A stretch of 64,000 nt of DNA from Gammaproteobacteria bacterium (lineage in GTDB: Bacteria; Pseudomonadota; Gammaproteobacteria; GRL18): contig JADGEK010000017.1 in assembly GCA_016744395.1 (NCBI GenBank), forward strand, positions 1-64,000, in the 5' to 3' direction. The notes under the pieces were generated by a model. That model made no database searches. It worked only from the letters and a program-made list of their open reading frames with translations, and was not told the DNA's origin. How positions within the stretch are numbered: the stretch's first letter is position 1; each line of letters opens with the position of its first letter. Both the position numbers and the translations under genes were made by a program. Positions 19,419 through 28,800 of this stretch are shown here, in pieces.

Positions 19419-21467
19419 ATGATGAAGAAACTATCACTTAAAGTACAAATTATTTCACTGATTATCATAGCACTTCTTACATTGGCATTGTCTGTGACGT
19501 ATACCGCTATATCAGCCAGTACAGATGCATTAATGAAAAATAGCTATAATTCTTTAACATCTGTGCGTGATATGAAAAAAAATCATATTCAGGGATTTTT
19601 TGATGAGCGTATTGGTGATATTAATGTTTTATCGCGGAGCAAAAATTTACATGAATTGGTTAATGAATTAGTACAGGTTCTTGAGGCACTTCAGGTTAAA
19701 GCACAAGATAGCTATCCAGTAAACAATCCCTTAACTAAGGAAAAAACAGCACCTCATGAAGTATTCTTTCAAGGTTATATGAAAGATTATGGCTACTATG
19801 ATATTTTTGTTATCTCTGCTCAAAATGGTCAGGTGATGTATAGTGCTGCCAAAGAATCAGATTATGGTGCTAACCTTGGACATGGATCTTTAAAAAATAG
19901 TGGTTTAGCCGAGGTCTGGCAAAACACTATGAAAAATAAACGTGCCACCTTTGTTGATATGAAACCCTATCAACCCAGCAATAATGCTCCAGCCATGTTT
20001 CTCGGAGCTCCAGTTGTTGTAAAGGGTAAAACGAAAGCGTTACTTGTCTTTCAAATATCCGATGATGCCATCAATAAAATCATGAAATATCGCCAAGGTT
20101 ATGGTGAAACACAGGAAGATTATCTGGTGGGTACAGATAAACTCATGAGAAGTGACAGTTATCTTGACCCCAATGGACATTCTTTAAAAGCCTCATTTGC
20201 TAACCCTTCAGAAGGTTCGGTTGATACAGAAGCAACTCAATTAGCATTTGCAGGAAAAACCGATACAAAAATTGTCATTGATTATAATGATAATCCAGTT
20301 TTGTCGGCCTTTTCCACAATTAAAATCGGCAATGATTTCAGTTGGGCAATACTGTCAGAAATTGATGAAGCAGAAGTTCTCATCACACCTAATAATATTC
20401 GTAATTCAATTATTATTGAAGTACTGATTATTTTGTTTATCATTATTTCGCTCTCAATAATAATGATAAAAGTGAGTCTTGTGAATCCAATCAACCGTTT
20501 TCAATCAACATTGATCGACATTGGAAAAAACAGGGATTTAAAACAAATGGTGGATACCCATGCTCCATTAGAAATTCGAACAATGGCTCAGAGTGTCAAT
20601 GATTTACTGGACTCTCTTAAAGTGGTTTTAAACAATGCCAAGCAATCATCTACAGAAAATGCCTCAATTGCACACGAATTATCCACAAGCTCATTAGGTG
20701 TTGGTAATAATGTGGAGAAATCAGTTTCAATCATTAATGGTTGCAGTGGAGATGCAGTGCATATCAAAGGTGAAATTGCTGAAGCTATTAAAGATGCACA
20801 AGAAAGTAAAAAGGATATTTTAATGGCAAATACCTCTTTGCTTGATGCCAGAGATGCAATAGTACAATTAACTCATCGTGTGCAGGATACGGCATCGGTT
20901 GAGAAAGAATTAGCTCAAAAGATGGATACCTTATCCAGGGAAGCAGGTGAGGTGAAGGCTATTTTAGATGTGATTTCAAATATCGCAGAACAAACTAATT
21001 TACTTGCTTTAAATGCAGCCATTGAAGCGGCACGTGCAGGAGAACATGGTCGTGGCTTTGCAGTAGTTGCTGATGAAGTACGAAACCTGGCAAAACATAC
21101 GCAGCAAAGTTTGACGGAAATAAATGACACCATTAATAAAATTATTAAGGCTGTTGAAGAAGCCAGTAAGAGCATGAGTACCAATTCGATAGAAATTCAG
21201 GAGCTTGCTGATGTTGCAGTAGATGTTGATAAAAAAATTAATCAAACAGTGACTATTGTCAATGAAGCCACGATTGCTAGTGATAAAACGGTTGAAGATT
21301 TTGAAAAAACAGGTAATAACATTGAGTCCGTCGTCAACAAAGTTCAGGAAATTAATGCTATCTCTTCGACCAACGCAAGAAGTGTAGAAGAAATTGCTTC
21401 TGCTGCCGAACATCTTAATTCCATGACTGAAAACTTGAATGCCCAGCTCGAAACGTTTAGAACTTAA
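19419..21467 (+). CDS. Methyl-accepting chemotaxis protein
   Basis: A 682-residue transmembrane chemoreceptor. TM1 spans about 8-30, a large periplasmic Cache-like sensor follows ([17 protein letters not shown], then [21 protein letters not shown]), TM2 is about 328-350, then a HAMP linker and the methyl-accepting/signalling domain. The hairpin tip [19 protein letters not shown].. [15 protein letters not shown] is at about 521-555. There is no C-terminal NWETF-type pentapeptide. GAGG lies about 10 bases before ATG 19419 (a second ATG is at 19422). It is followed immediately by its own CheB and CheR, suggesting adaptation is handled locally. Confidence 0.94.
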   Translation: MMKKLSLKVQIISLIIIALLTLALSVTYTAISASTDALMKNSYNSLTSVRDMKKNHIQGFFDERIGDINVLSRSKNLHELVNELVQVLEALQVKAQDSYPVNNPLTKEKTAPHEVFFQGYMKDYGYYDIFVISAQNGQVMYSAAKESDYGANLGHGSLKNSGLAEVWQNTMKNKRATFVDMKPYQPSNNAPAMFLGAPVVVKGKTKALLVFQISDDAINKIMKYRQGYGETQEDYLVGTDKLMRSDSYLDPNGHSLKASFANPSEGSVDTEATQLAFAGKTDTKIVIDYNDNPVLSAFSTIKIGNDFSWAILSEIDEAEVLITPNNIRNSIIIEVLIILFIIISLSIIMIKVSLVNPINRFQSTLIDIGKNRDLKQMVDTHAPLEIRTMAQSVNDLLDSLKVVLNNAKQSSTENASIAHELSTSSLGVGNNVEKSVSIINGCSGDAVHIKGEIAEAIKDAQESKKDILMANTSLLDARDAIVQLTHRVQDTASVEKELAQKMDTLSREAGEVKAILDVISNIAEQTNLLALNAAIEAARAGEHGRGFAVVADEVRNLAKHTQQSLTEINDTINKIIKAVEEASKSMSTNSIEIQELADVAVDVDKKINQTVTIVNEATIASDKTVEDFEKTGNNIESVVNKVQEINAISSTNARSVEEIASAAEHLNSMTENLNAQLETFRT

Positions 21468-22035
21468 AAAAATTATTCTAATTGGTGCATCAACAGGCGG
21501 ACCAGGGCATATAAAAAAAATCCTGGCTTCATTGAAACCTGAATTCAGTGCCTCTATCGTCATTGCTCAACATATGGGAAATAAATATATCCCGAGCTTT
21601 GTTAAACAACTTAATTCTGTCTGCTGTCATGAGGTAAGCTCAGTTCAATCTGAAAAAGTACTATTGCCCTCACAGATTTATGTGAGCTCACTATTAACCA
21701 CAATTAATAGTGATTCAAGAGGATTGTGTTTTTTTCAAAATAACCGTTTGGAAAGCGGCTACAATCCAGATATCGATCTTTTGTTTTCCTCAGTAGCTAA
21801 CATTGCCCAACAGCTTCAGGTCTTAGGTATAATTTTGACAGGCATTGGCAGTGATGGGGTGAATGGTTGCCAACAATTATCAGAAAAAGGCGGTGAGTGT
21901 ATAGCAGAGAGTGAAACATCTGCGATTGTTGATGGAATGCCGATGCAGGCCAGAAAAAGGGTTAAAAATGTTAAAGTATTATCACTGGATGAAGTGATTA
22001 AAAAAATCAATCGTTTTGGAGGTACTGATGTTTAA
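21439..22035 (+). CDS. CheB-type protein-glutamate methylesterase (no receiver domain)
   Basis: A 198-residue protein consisting only of the CheB methylesterase domain. The catalytic triad is visible: S18 in [10 protein letters not shown]45 in VIAQHMG, D139 in [11 protein letters not shown]. The usual N-terminal phosphoreceiver is absent, so the activity cannot be controlled by CheA phosphorylation in the normal way. The start ATG lies 29 bases inside the chemoreceptor gene, giving tight coupling; cheR follows with an 8-base overlap. It would remove methyl groups from the adjacent receptor. Confidence 0.88.
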   Translation: MPSSKRLELKKIILIGASTGGPGHIKKILASLKPEFSASIVIAQHMGNKYIPSFVKQLNSVCCHEVSSVQSEKVLLPSQIYVSSLLTTINSDSRGLCFFQNNRLESGYNPDIDLLFSSVANIAQQLQVLGIILTGIGSDGVNGCQQLSEKGGECIAESETSAIVDGMPMQARKRVKNVKVLSLDEVIKKINRFGGTDV

Positions 22036-22816
22036 TTTTTTTGGAAAAAAATCAACAAATCTTAAATCCTCTGAAATTATTAACAACGCACCTATTGCTG
22101 AAGATTATAATGATGCCACCCCTATTGCATTGCATTTCAAACAAGAAACAGGAGTCACTTTTGAAAATCAACACTCGATATTGAAAAGTAAACTGATCAG
22201 TTTTTGTAAAATACGTCACATCCCCAGTTTTAAACAATGTTTAGTCCAGGTAAAAAATGATCCTATATTAAAGCAGGAATTGATCAATTATCTGACGACT
22301 AATGAGTCGTATTTTTATCGTGAATTTCATCAAATTCAGGACTTAGTGAATGCAATTCGAGCGATTGAACATACAGTTGACATCTTATGCGCCCCAAGTT
22401 CTACAGGCGAAGAAATTTATAGTATTGCCATCGCATTACTTGAAGCTGGCATACCTAAAAGCCAGTTTAATTTAGTTGGAATTGATATTAATACTGAAGC
22501 GTTAAATCTTGCGAAATCGGGCATTTATAATCAGCGAAATATTAATAATATACCAGGCCATTTATTAAATAAATACTTTATAAAAAAAGAATTTAAATAC
22601 CATTTAATAGATGAAATCAAACAATGTGTCCATTTAAAGACAGAAAATATTTTTTCGTCATCATTTAAAACCATTGGCCAGTTTGATTTTATTTTTTGTC
22701 GAAACATGTTGATTTATTTTGATAAGGATACAAAAATTCAGGCAAAATCCATATTGGATAATTTATTGAAAGATCGTAATAAGCCAGTTTATTATGGTCA
22801 TGCAGATTTATTTTAA
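22028..22816 (+). CDS. CheR-type chemotaxis protein methyltransferase
   Basis: A SAM-dependent methyltransferase of about 262 residues that methylates chemoreceptor glutamates. Family marks: TTNESYFYREFHQ (the receptor-binding/active region), LCAPSSTGEEIYSIAI (SAM loop), FIFCRNMLIYFD. The ATG at 22028 has GGAGGT four bases upstream and is preferred over the in-frame TTG at 22016. There is no C-terminal TPR. With the upstream receptor and CheB it forms a three-gene module; CheA, CheW and CheY are not encoded here and must come from elsewhere if the receptor signals through them. Confidence 0.88.
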   Translation: MFNFFGKKSTNLKSSEIINNAPIAEDYNDATPIALHFKQETGVTFENQHSILKSKLISFCKIRHIPSFKQCLVQVKNDPILKQELINYLTTNESYFYREFHQIQDLVNAIRAIEHTVDILCAPSSTGEEIYSIAIALLEAGIPKSQFNLVGIDINTEALNLAKSGIYNQRNINNIPGHLLNKYFIKKEFKYHLIDEIKQCVHLKTENIFSSSFKTIGQFDFIFCRNMLIYFDKDTKIQAKSILDNLLKDRNKPVYYGHADLF

Positions 22817-22860
22817 TCACTACGGGTTAATTCACCGTAGTTTGCTACGAATAGTACTTT

Positions 22861-22923
22861 AAATCCCCCACTTTCACAAAGTGAAAGTTGAGCATAAGCG
22901 AGAGAGCTTGCTCTGGGGAATTT
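22861..22923 (+). repeat. Hairpin-rich structured repeat, copy B
   Basis: A 63-base element that folds as a three-way junction: outer CCCC/GGGG arms, a perfect hairpin ACTTTCAC-AAA-GTGAAAGT, and a second hairpin GAGCATAAGC-gagaga-GCTTGCTC with a two-base bulge. Related to 19085-19206, as if internally shortened. It sits between cheR (plus) and ygfZ (minus), so it may also serve as a terminator, but the conserved sequence points to a repeat family. Copies A and B bracket the chemoreceptor module. Confidence 0.5.
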
Positions 22924-22949
22924 CATTATAAAGCTGATTAATAATTGAA

Positions 22950-24002
22950 TTAAGATTCTTCCGCAATAGAATATGGAAGCTCTTGAATACTGAGGGGATA
23001 GTTAAGCGCCTCATCAAGGAATATATCATTATTTTGAATGGCATCGGTGGTAATGACAGCCAATAGATCAATACCACTGTTCAGTGATTTCTGTGCATCA
23101 ACTACATTCCCGGCCCCCTGGCCACTTTTACATGAAGCAGAGTGCAGCAAATCGCCAGGCATGGGCAACTCATCTGTATCACAATGAACTCGATACATTT
23201 GGCGTTTTAATTTACCAAGATATTGCATTCTGGCGATGACTTCTTGCCCTGTGTAACAGCCTTTTTTAAAGTTAATGCCATTAAGAACTTGTAAATTGAG
23301 CATTTGTGGAATGAAAGCTTCTTTTGATGAGAAAAAAACATTAGGAATGCCTGCTTCTATATCCATTAGTTTCCAGTGGCAAGTATCAATAAGCTGGGCA
23401 TTTGTTTGTAACTTCTCCCAAAGTGATTGAATTTTTTCAATACAACCAATACATTCAAAACGCGGTGTGACTCCAGAGAGACGGATTAGAGTTAAACCAT
23501 TGTTATCTGTCACCATATTGGCTTCTAAGGGGATGGAAAAACCATTTTGTTTCAGATTCTTAATGGCCTGTTGTCCCGCTATACCAATTTTAACAATAGA
23601 ATCACTGACATTTGTTAACTCAACTTTGCTCATCATGACAAACATTTTAAGTCGTTTGAGTGTTTCTTCAAGTAAGGGCTGAGGTAATTGAAGGTATAGA
23701 TTATCATCTTGTGAAAATATTGAGAAAAGGGCACGTAAGCGGCCTTTGGGCGTACATAAACCACTTAGATGTGATAGTGATGAGCTAATAGCATTAATAT
23801 CATTTGTTAATTGACCTTGTAAAAATGATTTTTTATCAGCACCACTGACTTCAATGAGAGCCAGGTAGGATAAATCTGTGATGAAAAGGTCACCTTGCAA
23901 AGACTTTATTGGGGAATCATTGTCTGGATTAAAATTGACTTCTAGCTCTTTATTGAACACTGCACCGTAGGGATTGAGAAAACTGTTCCAATTATTTGAC
24001 AT
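22950..24002 (-). CDS. ygfZ: YgfZ/GcvT-family folate-binding Fe-S maintenance protein
   Basis: A 350-residue paralogue of the glycine-cleavage T protein, a folate-dependent factor needed for some Fe-S enzymes such as MiaB. The family signature KGCYTGQEVIARMQYLGK is seen near residue 245. The N-terminal region LAYLALIEVSGADKKSFLQGQLTND matches the conserved FLQGQ segment. The length agrees with E. coli YgfZ (326) with a slight extension. It is divergent from sdhE-ygfX; this neighbour arrangement is common in gammaproteobacteria. Confidence 0.93.
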   Translation of the reverse strand: MSNNWNSFLNPYGAVFNKELEVNFNPDNDSPIKSLQGDLFITDLSYLALIEVSGADKKSFLQGQLTNDINAISSSLSHLSGLCTPKGRLRALFSIFSQDDNLYLQLPQPLLEETLKRLKMFVMMSKVELTNVSDSIVKIGIAGQQAIKNLKQNGFSIPLEANMVTDNNGLTLIRLSGVTPRFECIGCIEKIQSLWEKLQTNAQLIDTCHWKLMDIEAGIPNVFFSSKEAFIPQMLNLQVLNGINFKKGCYTGQEVIARMQYLGKLKRQMYRVHCDTDELPMPGDLLHSASCKSGQGAGNVVDAQKSLNSGIDLLAVITTDAIQNNDIFLDEALNYPLSIQELPYSIAEES

Positions 24003-24164
24003 AGGTTTGATCTACTCTAATTATGTTATATGCTATTGTATATAAAGTCGATGGTATAAAGAATCAAGTTTGTTTCTGTTTCATTTGCCTTTTTTATATA
24101 AAAAAACTACTAAATAGTTCTGCTTATTTATAGTAAATAACTAATTGTTAAAGAGTATGGTGCA

Positions 24165-24452
24165 ATGTCTACTTCTAATAAATTAAATGGTAATAATATT
24201 CCAAGTAAAGAAAGACTGCAGTGGCAATGCCGGCGTGGCATGCTGGAGCTTGAGCTTTTTTTAAATGACTTTCTTGAGTATAATTACGAACACCTTTCAG
24301 ATAAAAACAAATCATTGTTCGTGGATTTATTGAATATCATTGATCCCGTTTTATTTGATTATTTAATGGGAGTAAAAGAACCTGATGACCCAGGACTTAG
24401 GGACGTTGTCCAAGCAATTAGGGAGGCTACCCGCCAGCGGGTTAACTCTTGA
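24165..24452 (+). CDS. sdhE: Succinate dehydrogenase flavinylation factor SdhE
   Basis: A 95-residue small helical protein that promotes covalent FAD attachment to SdhA and FrdA. The defining RGMLE (RGxxE) motif is at 24-28, after the LQWQCR segment. The C-terminal part DYLMGVKEPDDP, then LRDVVQAIR, is also typical. It overlaps the following ygfX gene by up to 68 bases. E. coli sdhE is 88 residues. Confidence 0.94.
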   Translation: MSTSNKLNGNNIPSKERLQWQCRRGMLELELFLNDFLEYNYEHLSDKNKSLFVDLLNIIDPVLFDYLMGVKEPDDPGLRDVVQAIREATRQRVNS

Positions 24453-24981
24453 ATTAATACCTACTGTTCTTTGGGGAGCACAAAGAACCTATCGCTGTTT
24501 TGGTGGGGCTTCTATCTTAACGAGTGCTTATTTCTTATTTTTTCTTTTGGTATCCATTTCCCCTTTTTTAATAGCATTGCCACTTTGGCTGTCAATTTTA
24601 ATTATGTTCATGACTTTTGGTTATGGTCAACGTTTATTTAGAAAACACTTACTACTGAATCATCCAGCAGCAATCAAAAAAATGGTATTTACAGAATTGG
24701 GCTGGTGCTATATTCAGTTGAATGACTCTAAAATTTTTAAAGCGGACATAAAAAGAAACACAATACTGACTGAGCACTTAGTTATTCTTAACATGATTGA
24801 GCAACCTGGTGAAGAAGCTTCAGGAACCAATTTTAGGTTAAAAATTCGTCATTTATTCTTTTTAAATCAATACTCAATATTTTTAACTCGGGATCAACTG
24901 GGAGCGACAAAATTTAGGGATATCAAATGTTATCTTCGTTTTATCAATTATATAAAAAAAGAAGAATCTTTGGAAAAATAG
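24406..24981 (+). CDS. YgfX (CptA) family membrane protein
   Basis: A protein of about 191 residues that I place in the YgfX/CptA family by position after sdhE and by layout: two adjacent transmembrane helices (about residues 34-80, TSAYFLFFLLVS and LSILIMFMTFGYG) followed by a soluble beta-rich part ending DQLGATKFRDIKCYLRFI, the typical YgfX C-terminus. TTG at 24406 with AGGGA upstream is preferred; an ATG at 24385 would overlap sdhE by 68 bases. YgfX was reported as the toxin of a YgfY(SdhE)/YgfX pair affecting MreB/FtsZ in E. coli; that role is disputed. Confidence 0.7.
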   Translation: MSKQLGRLPASGLTLELIPTVLWGAQRTYRCFGGASILTSAYFLFFLLVSISPFLIALPLWLSILIMFMTFGYGQRLFRKHLLLNHPAAIKKMVFTELGWCYIQLNDSKIFKADIKRNTILTEHLVILNMIEQPGEEASGTNFRLKIRHLFFLNQYSIFLTRDQLGATKFRDIKCYLRFINYIKKEESLEK

Positions 24982-25021
24982 CCAATATCATTTTTTTCAT
25001 AGCTGTTTTTAAATTGACACT

Positions 25022-26659
25022 TCAGGATGTAAAGTTGCGTGGTACTAAAATGGTATCTTTAAGGTATTTTTTATCATCAGCAAAAGGATAGTCCAATGTG
25101 TAATGAAGACCTCGACTTTCTTTGCGACTCATGGCGCTGTTAATAATAAGTTCTGCAACAGTGACTAAATTTCTCAGCTCAATTAAATCACTATTTATAA
25201 GATATTGACGGTAGTAATCATCTATCTCTCCTTGAAGTAATTTAATTCTTTGTTTGGCAAATAATAATCGTTTGTTTTTGCGCACAATACCAACATAATT
25301 CCACATAAAACGTCGTAACTCATCCCAGTTATGTGTGACAACAACACCTTCTTCAGAACCTGTGACTCGACTGTCATCCCATGGTGGTAATAATGGCTCA
25401 CAAATAAAGTGCTGTAATTCACTTTTAATTTTTTCTGCTGCTGCTTTGCCAAAAACAAGGCATTCCAGCAATGAATTACTGGCCATTCGATTTGCACCAT
25501 GTAAACCAGTAAAAGCGGTTTCACCGATAGCGTATAGGTTTGAAATATCTGTTTTGCCATCCAGGTCGGTTATTATCCCACCACATGTGTAATGTGCTGC
25601 TGGTACAACTGGAATGGGTTCTTGAGTAATATCAATTCCAAAAGATAAACATCGTTGATAAATAGTTGGGAAGTGGTCCTTGATAAAAGCGGGGGATTTG
25701 TGAGTAATGTCAAGGTGAACATAATCTGAACCCGTTCGTTTCATTTCAAAGTCAATAGCCTGGGCCACAATATCTCTTGGTGCAAGTTCCTCTCGTTCAT
25801 CAAATTTGTGCATGAATGGTGTGCCATCAAGTAATTTGAGTTTAGCGCCTTCGCCACGCAGTGCTTCTGAAATGAGAAAAGACTTTGCTTTGGGATGATA
25901 GAGACAAGTCGGATGAAACTGGTTAAATTCCATATTTGCAATTCGGCACCCTGCACGCCATGCCATTGCAATACCATCACCTGTTGAGCTGTCAGGGTTG
26001 CTGGTGTACAAATAGACTTTGCTTGCACCACCTGTTGCCAAAATTGTAAATTTAGCAGGGACTTCATCAACTTGATTGGTTTCAGTATTGAGGAGATAAA
26101 TGCCAACGCACTGTTTTTCTGAATCTGATGAAGCAGGTGATAAAATAAGATCAACTGCCATGTGATGTTCAAAAAGTGTGATATTGGCCGTTTTCTTAAC
26201 CTGAGCTAATAATCCTTCTGAAAGTGCTTTTCCTGTCGCATCAGCAGCATGTATTACTCTTCGGTGACTGTGACCACCTTCGCGGGTTAAATGATAGTTG
26301 TCTGAATTATTATCTTCTTTTGAAAATTGAACACCTTTGTCAATCACCCAATTAATAGATTCTTTAGCGTGTTCAATGGCAAATTGAACGCTTTCTTGAT
26401 GGCACAATCCTGCCCCTGCATTTAACGTATCTTTGACATGAGAATCAATACTGTCGTTATCTTCATCTAATACTGCAGCAATACCACCTTGAGCATATAG
26501 GGTCGAGCCTTCATGAATTGGGCCCTTAGATATTAAAGCAATGGTTGGTAAATTTTCAGAGCGTGTGCTGTTGGGACTTTGTTGGGCAAGTTCTAATGCA
26601 ACAGTCAGTCCCGCAGCTCCTGTTCCCACAATAATGACGTCATAACACTCAGTATTCAT
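25022..26659 (-). CDS. nadB: L-aspartate oxidase
   Basis: A 545-residue FAD flavoprotein that oxidises L-aspartate to iminoaspartate in NAD synthesis. The N-terminal dinucleotide motif IIVGTGAAGLTVALELA, the HSHRRVIHAADATGKAL segment, the AGCRIANMEFNQFHPTCLYHP active-site region and the C-terminal helical domain SRGLHY-TLDYP are all typical. The length agrees with E. coli NadB (540). It lies convergent with ygfX and divergent from rpoE, the same association as in many gammaproteobacteria. Confidence 0.96.
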   Translation of the reverse strand: MNTECYDVIIVGTGAAGLTVALELAQQSPNSTRSENLPTIALISKGPIHEGSTLYAQGGIAAVLDEDNDSIDSHVKDTLNAGAGLCHQESVQFAIEHAKESINWVIDKGVQFSKEDNNSDNYHLTREGGHSHRRVIHAADATGKALSEGLLAQVKKTANITLFEHHMAVDLILSPASSDSEKQCVGIYLLNTETNQVDEVPAKFTILATGGASKVYLYTSNPDSSTGDGIAMAWRAGCRIANMEFNQFHPTCLYHPKAKSFLISEALRGEGAKLKLLDGTPFMHKFDEREELAPRDIVAQAIDFEMKRTGSDYVHLDITHKSPAFIKDHFPTIYQRCLSFGIDITQEPIPVVPAAHYTCGGIITDLDGKTDISNLYAIGETAFTGLHGANRMASNSLLECLVFGKAAAEKIKSELQHFICEPLLPPWDDSRVTGSEEGVVVTHNWDELRRFMWNYVGIVRKNKRLLFAKQRIKLLQGEIDDYYRQYLINSDLIELRNLVTVAELIINSAMSRKESRGLHYTLDYPFADDKKYLKDTILVPRNFTS

Positions 26660-27254
26660 AAGCTTTAGTTAAACCTAAATTCGTGCGACGTTTGGTCGCC
26701 TGCATAAATTAAAAGCACAAGTATTTGTAACTCTATAGTGTCTATATTATGCACAATAAAATTGATTTTACCTACTGTTCTAATGAGATATATCCCTGTT
26801 TTATTAATTCAAAGCAGTTGCTTCACATAGAAAAGTAAGGCCACTTTGTTCTTTCTATAGGTCAAAAAATATAGGGTATAAGTGATGAAATGGATTGATC
26901 AATTTGTTTGTTGATCGATGTCAAAAAATACGCCAACATAACGGGTAGATACAGTGAACTTTTTTTTAAAGTTTCTGTCTTAAAGTCAGAGTAGTGTAAA
27001 TATTCATTTGTAGGGTATTTTTTTTTATTGTAAACTTTGCTCAATTAGGCGATATTGCAAAGAATATTGATTGGTTCTAATTCGTATCCATTTGTTTATT
27101 CATCTCCCAATAGGATGAAGCTATAACCAAAAGCCTATTTATGGTTGAAATAAATGAATTAATAAAAATTGGATTAAAAAGAATTATACTGACTGTCATT
27201 ATAGATTTTGAATTATTATAAAAAATATGTCGATCACGAATGAATGGGAAACTA
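26660..27254. other. 595-base divergent regulatory region between nadB and rpoE
   Basis: No protein gene is convincingly supported. A 60-codon minus-strand reading frame (26862-27044) exists but is AT-rich without a ribosome-binding site. The interval must hold the nadB promoter and the rpoE promoters; one sigma-E-like promoter is proposed at 26955-26984. If used, the rpoE mRNA would have a long leader of about 260 bases. Confidence 0.5.
26955..26984 (+). promoter_or_regulatory. Candidate sigma-E promoter of rpoE
   Basis: TGAACTT at 26955-26961, 16 bases, then TCTTAAA from 26978. The sigma-E consensus is GGAACTT and TCTRA with similar spacing, and rpoE operons are usually autoregulated. The match is close at both boxes but not perfect, and the position, about 260 bases before the rpoE start, is further than usual. 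Confidence 0.4.
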
Positions 27255-27839
27255 ATGGGCGATAATCAATCGCAAAATAAAATTGATCTGGAGATAGTAA
27301 AAAGAGTTCAACGTGGTGATAAAGGTGCATTTGATCTTTTGGTTATAAAATATCAGCATAAATTAGCCAAGTTAGTTTTACCTTATGTCCATGATAGAGA
27401 TGAAGTTTTGGATGTTGTACAGGAATCTTTTATTAAGGCATACAAAGCCCTTCCCCGATTTAGAGGAGACAGTGCTTTTTATACCTGGCTTTATCGTATT
27501 GCCATCAACACCTCTAAAAATTATTTAACGGCACAAAGCAGGCGACCACCAAGGTCAGATGTGGATGCTGTTGATGCTGAATTTTATGATGGTGGCAGTG
27601 CGATGCATGACAACACCACGCCAGAAGCCAATTTAGCAACACAACAGATCAAAGAGACCATTAATCGAGTCATTTCAGGTTTACCTGAAGAATTAAAAAT
27701 TGCCATTACATTACGTGAATTTGAAGCGATGAGCTATGATGAAATCGCTGACATAATGGATTGTCCTGTGGGTACAGTCCGTTCCAGGATCTTTAGAGCA
27801 AGGGAAGCAATAGAGAATGAGATCAAAGCGTTACTTTAA
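27255..27839 (+). CDS. rpoE: RNA polymerase sigma factor RpoE (sigma-E)
   Basis: A 194-residue ECF sigma factor for envelope stress, starting at ATG 27255, preceded by GGGAA (another ATG at 27240 adds 5 residues without a ribosome-binding site). Region 2 is seen in RVQRGDKGAFDLLVIKYQ and YVHDRDEVLDVVQESFIKAYKAL, region 4 in LPEELKIAITLREFEAMSYDEIADIMDCPVGTVRSRIFRAR. It is the first gene of rpoE-rseA-rseB-rseC. Length matches E. coli RpoE (191). Confidence 0.97.
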   Translation: MGDNQSQNKIDLEIVKRVQRGDKGAFDLLVIKYQHKLAKLVLPYVHDRDEVLDVVQESFIKAYKALPRFRGDSAFYTWLYRIAINTSKNYLTAQSRRPPRSDVDAVDAEFYDGGSAMHDNTTPEANLATQQIKETINRVISGLPEELKIAITLREFEAMSYDEIADIMDCPVGTVRSRIFRAREAIENEIKALL

Positions 27840-27937
27840 TGCCTGGTCTCAATTCCATTTTGTAGCAAAAGCGTTACAGATTTTTTATACTCTGGATAAG
27901 CAGTATCTGGATATTATTTCGAGCTAATGAGAAGAAC

Positions 27938-28669
27938 ATGTCTGAACAAATACAGCAAGATATTGAGCAACAAAGAAATATTGATTTATCAGCTTTTATT
28001 GATTCCGAACAATCCGATGTAGAAACTTCTCAAATTATTGATGATTTACTCAGTGATCCTGAATACAAAGAAAAATATGCACGAACGCAATTAATAAATG
28101 ACTATCTTCAGGAACAAGTGCAGCAAGAGCTGTCGTTTTCAGATTTGAGGGAAAATATATCACTTTCATTAGAGAGTTTACCTGCCCATTTCTCAAATGA
28201 TGCGGTCCATCTTGATACTTTAACAACAGAAGTTGTTTCTCAAAATTCCTGGTTACAGTCTTTCTTTAAAAAGAGCCGAGAAAATAAACTATTGAGTGGT
28301 TTATCAGTTGCTGCATCCGTTATGTTTGTTACTCTATTTACTTTGCAGGGATTCAATGGTGGGGCTTTAGTCGACGATTCAAAAAGCTCGTCCATTGCTA
28401 ATAAGAGCCTTCAAATTTCAACACCTTTGTTAATACAGTCTGCTTCCATGCTGCCAGTTTCTTTTGTATCTACTTCTTCTATGATTCCTGCTTCAAACAG
28501 TCTTGTTCTGGATTTAAATCAATCGAATAAACAGAAATATGAATGGGTTGAAGCGGATCCCGTGCTTTCTAAACAAGTAAGACAATATATTAATGAACAT
28601 GAACGCCGGCATGCAGGTTATAATTTGCAGCCTAAAATTCGTACGGCGACGTATCAGGTTGGCGAATAA
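27938..28669 (+). CDS. rseA: Anti-sigma-E factor RseA
   Basis: A 243-residue single-pass inner-membrane protein that holds sigma-E inactive. The N-terminal cytoplasmic domain (LSAFIDSEQSDVETSQIIDDLLSDPEYK, about 17-45) binds RpoE, a transmembrane helix is at about 125-145 (LSGLSVAASVMFVTLFTLQG), and the periplasmic part follows. The C-terminal segment RQYINEHERRHAGYN is also typical. It would be cleaved by DegS and RseP on envelope stress. It lies 98 bases after rpoE. Confidence 0.92.
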   Translation: MSEQIQQDIEQQRNIDLSAFIDSEQSDVETSQIIDDLLSDPEYKEKYARTQLINDYLQEQVQQELSFSDLRENISLSLESLPAHFSNDAVHLDTLTTEVVSQNSWLQSFFKKSRENKLLSGLSVAASVMFVTLFTLQGFNGGALVDDSKSSSIANKSLQISTPLLIQSASMLPVSFVSTSSMIPASNSLVLDLNQSNKQKYEWVEADPVLSKQVRQYINEHERRHAGYNLQPKIRTATYQVGE

Positions 28670-28800
28670 CACGGAACCATGCTTTGTTGTATTCAAGTAA
28701 ATAGAGATTTAAATCAAGGTTTTTAATAGTATGGTAGATAAAATATGCTTACAACTTTGGTTTATAGAAAGAGCGTATTAAAAAAATTGGCATTTACTTC

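Noticed and set aside
21009..21563. 184-codon minus-strand frame across the chemoreceptor and CheB
   Set aside because: Shadow of the strongly coding MCP signalling domain on the other strand.
25741..26172. 143-codon frame on the same strand as nadB
   Set aside because: Alternative frame inside the conserved NadB coding region.
26862..27044. 60-codon minus-strand frame in the rpoE upstream region
   Set aside because: AT-driven composition, no ribosome-binding site, no recognisable motif; it also overlaps the proposed sigma-E promoter.
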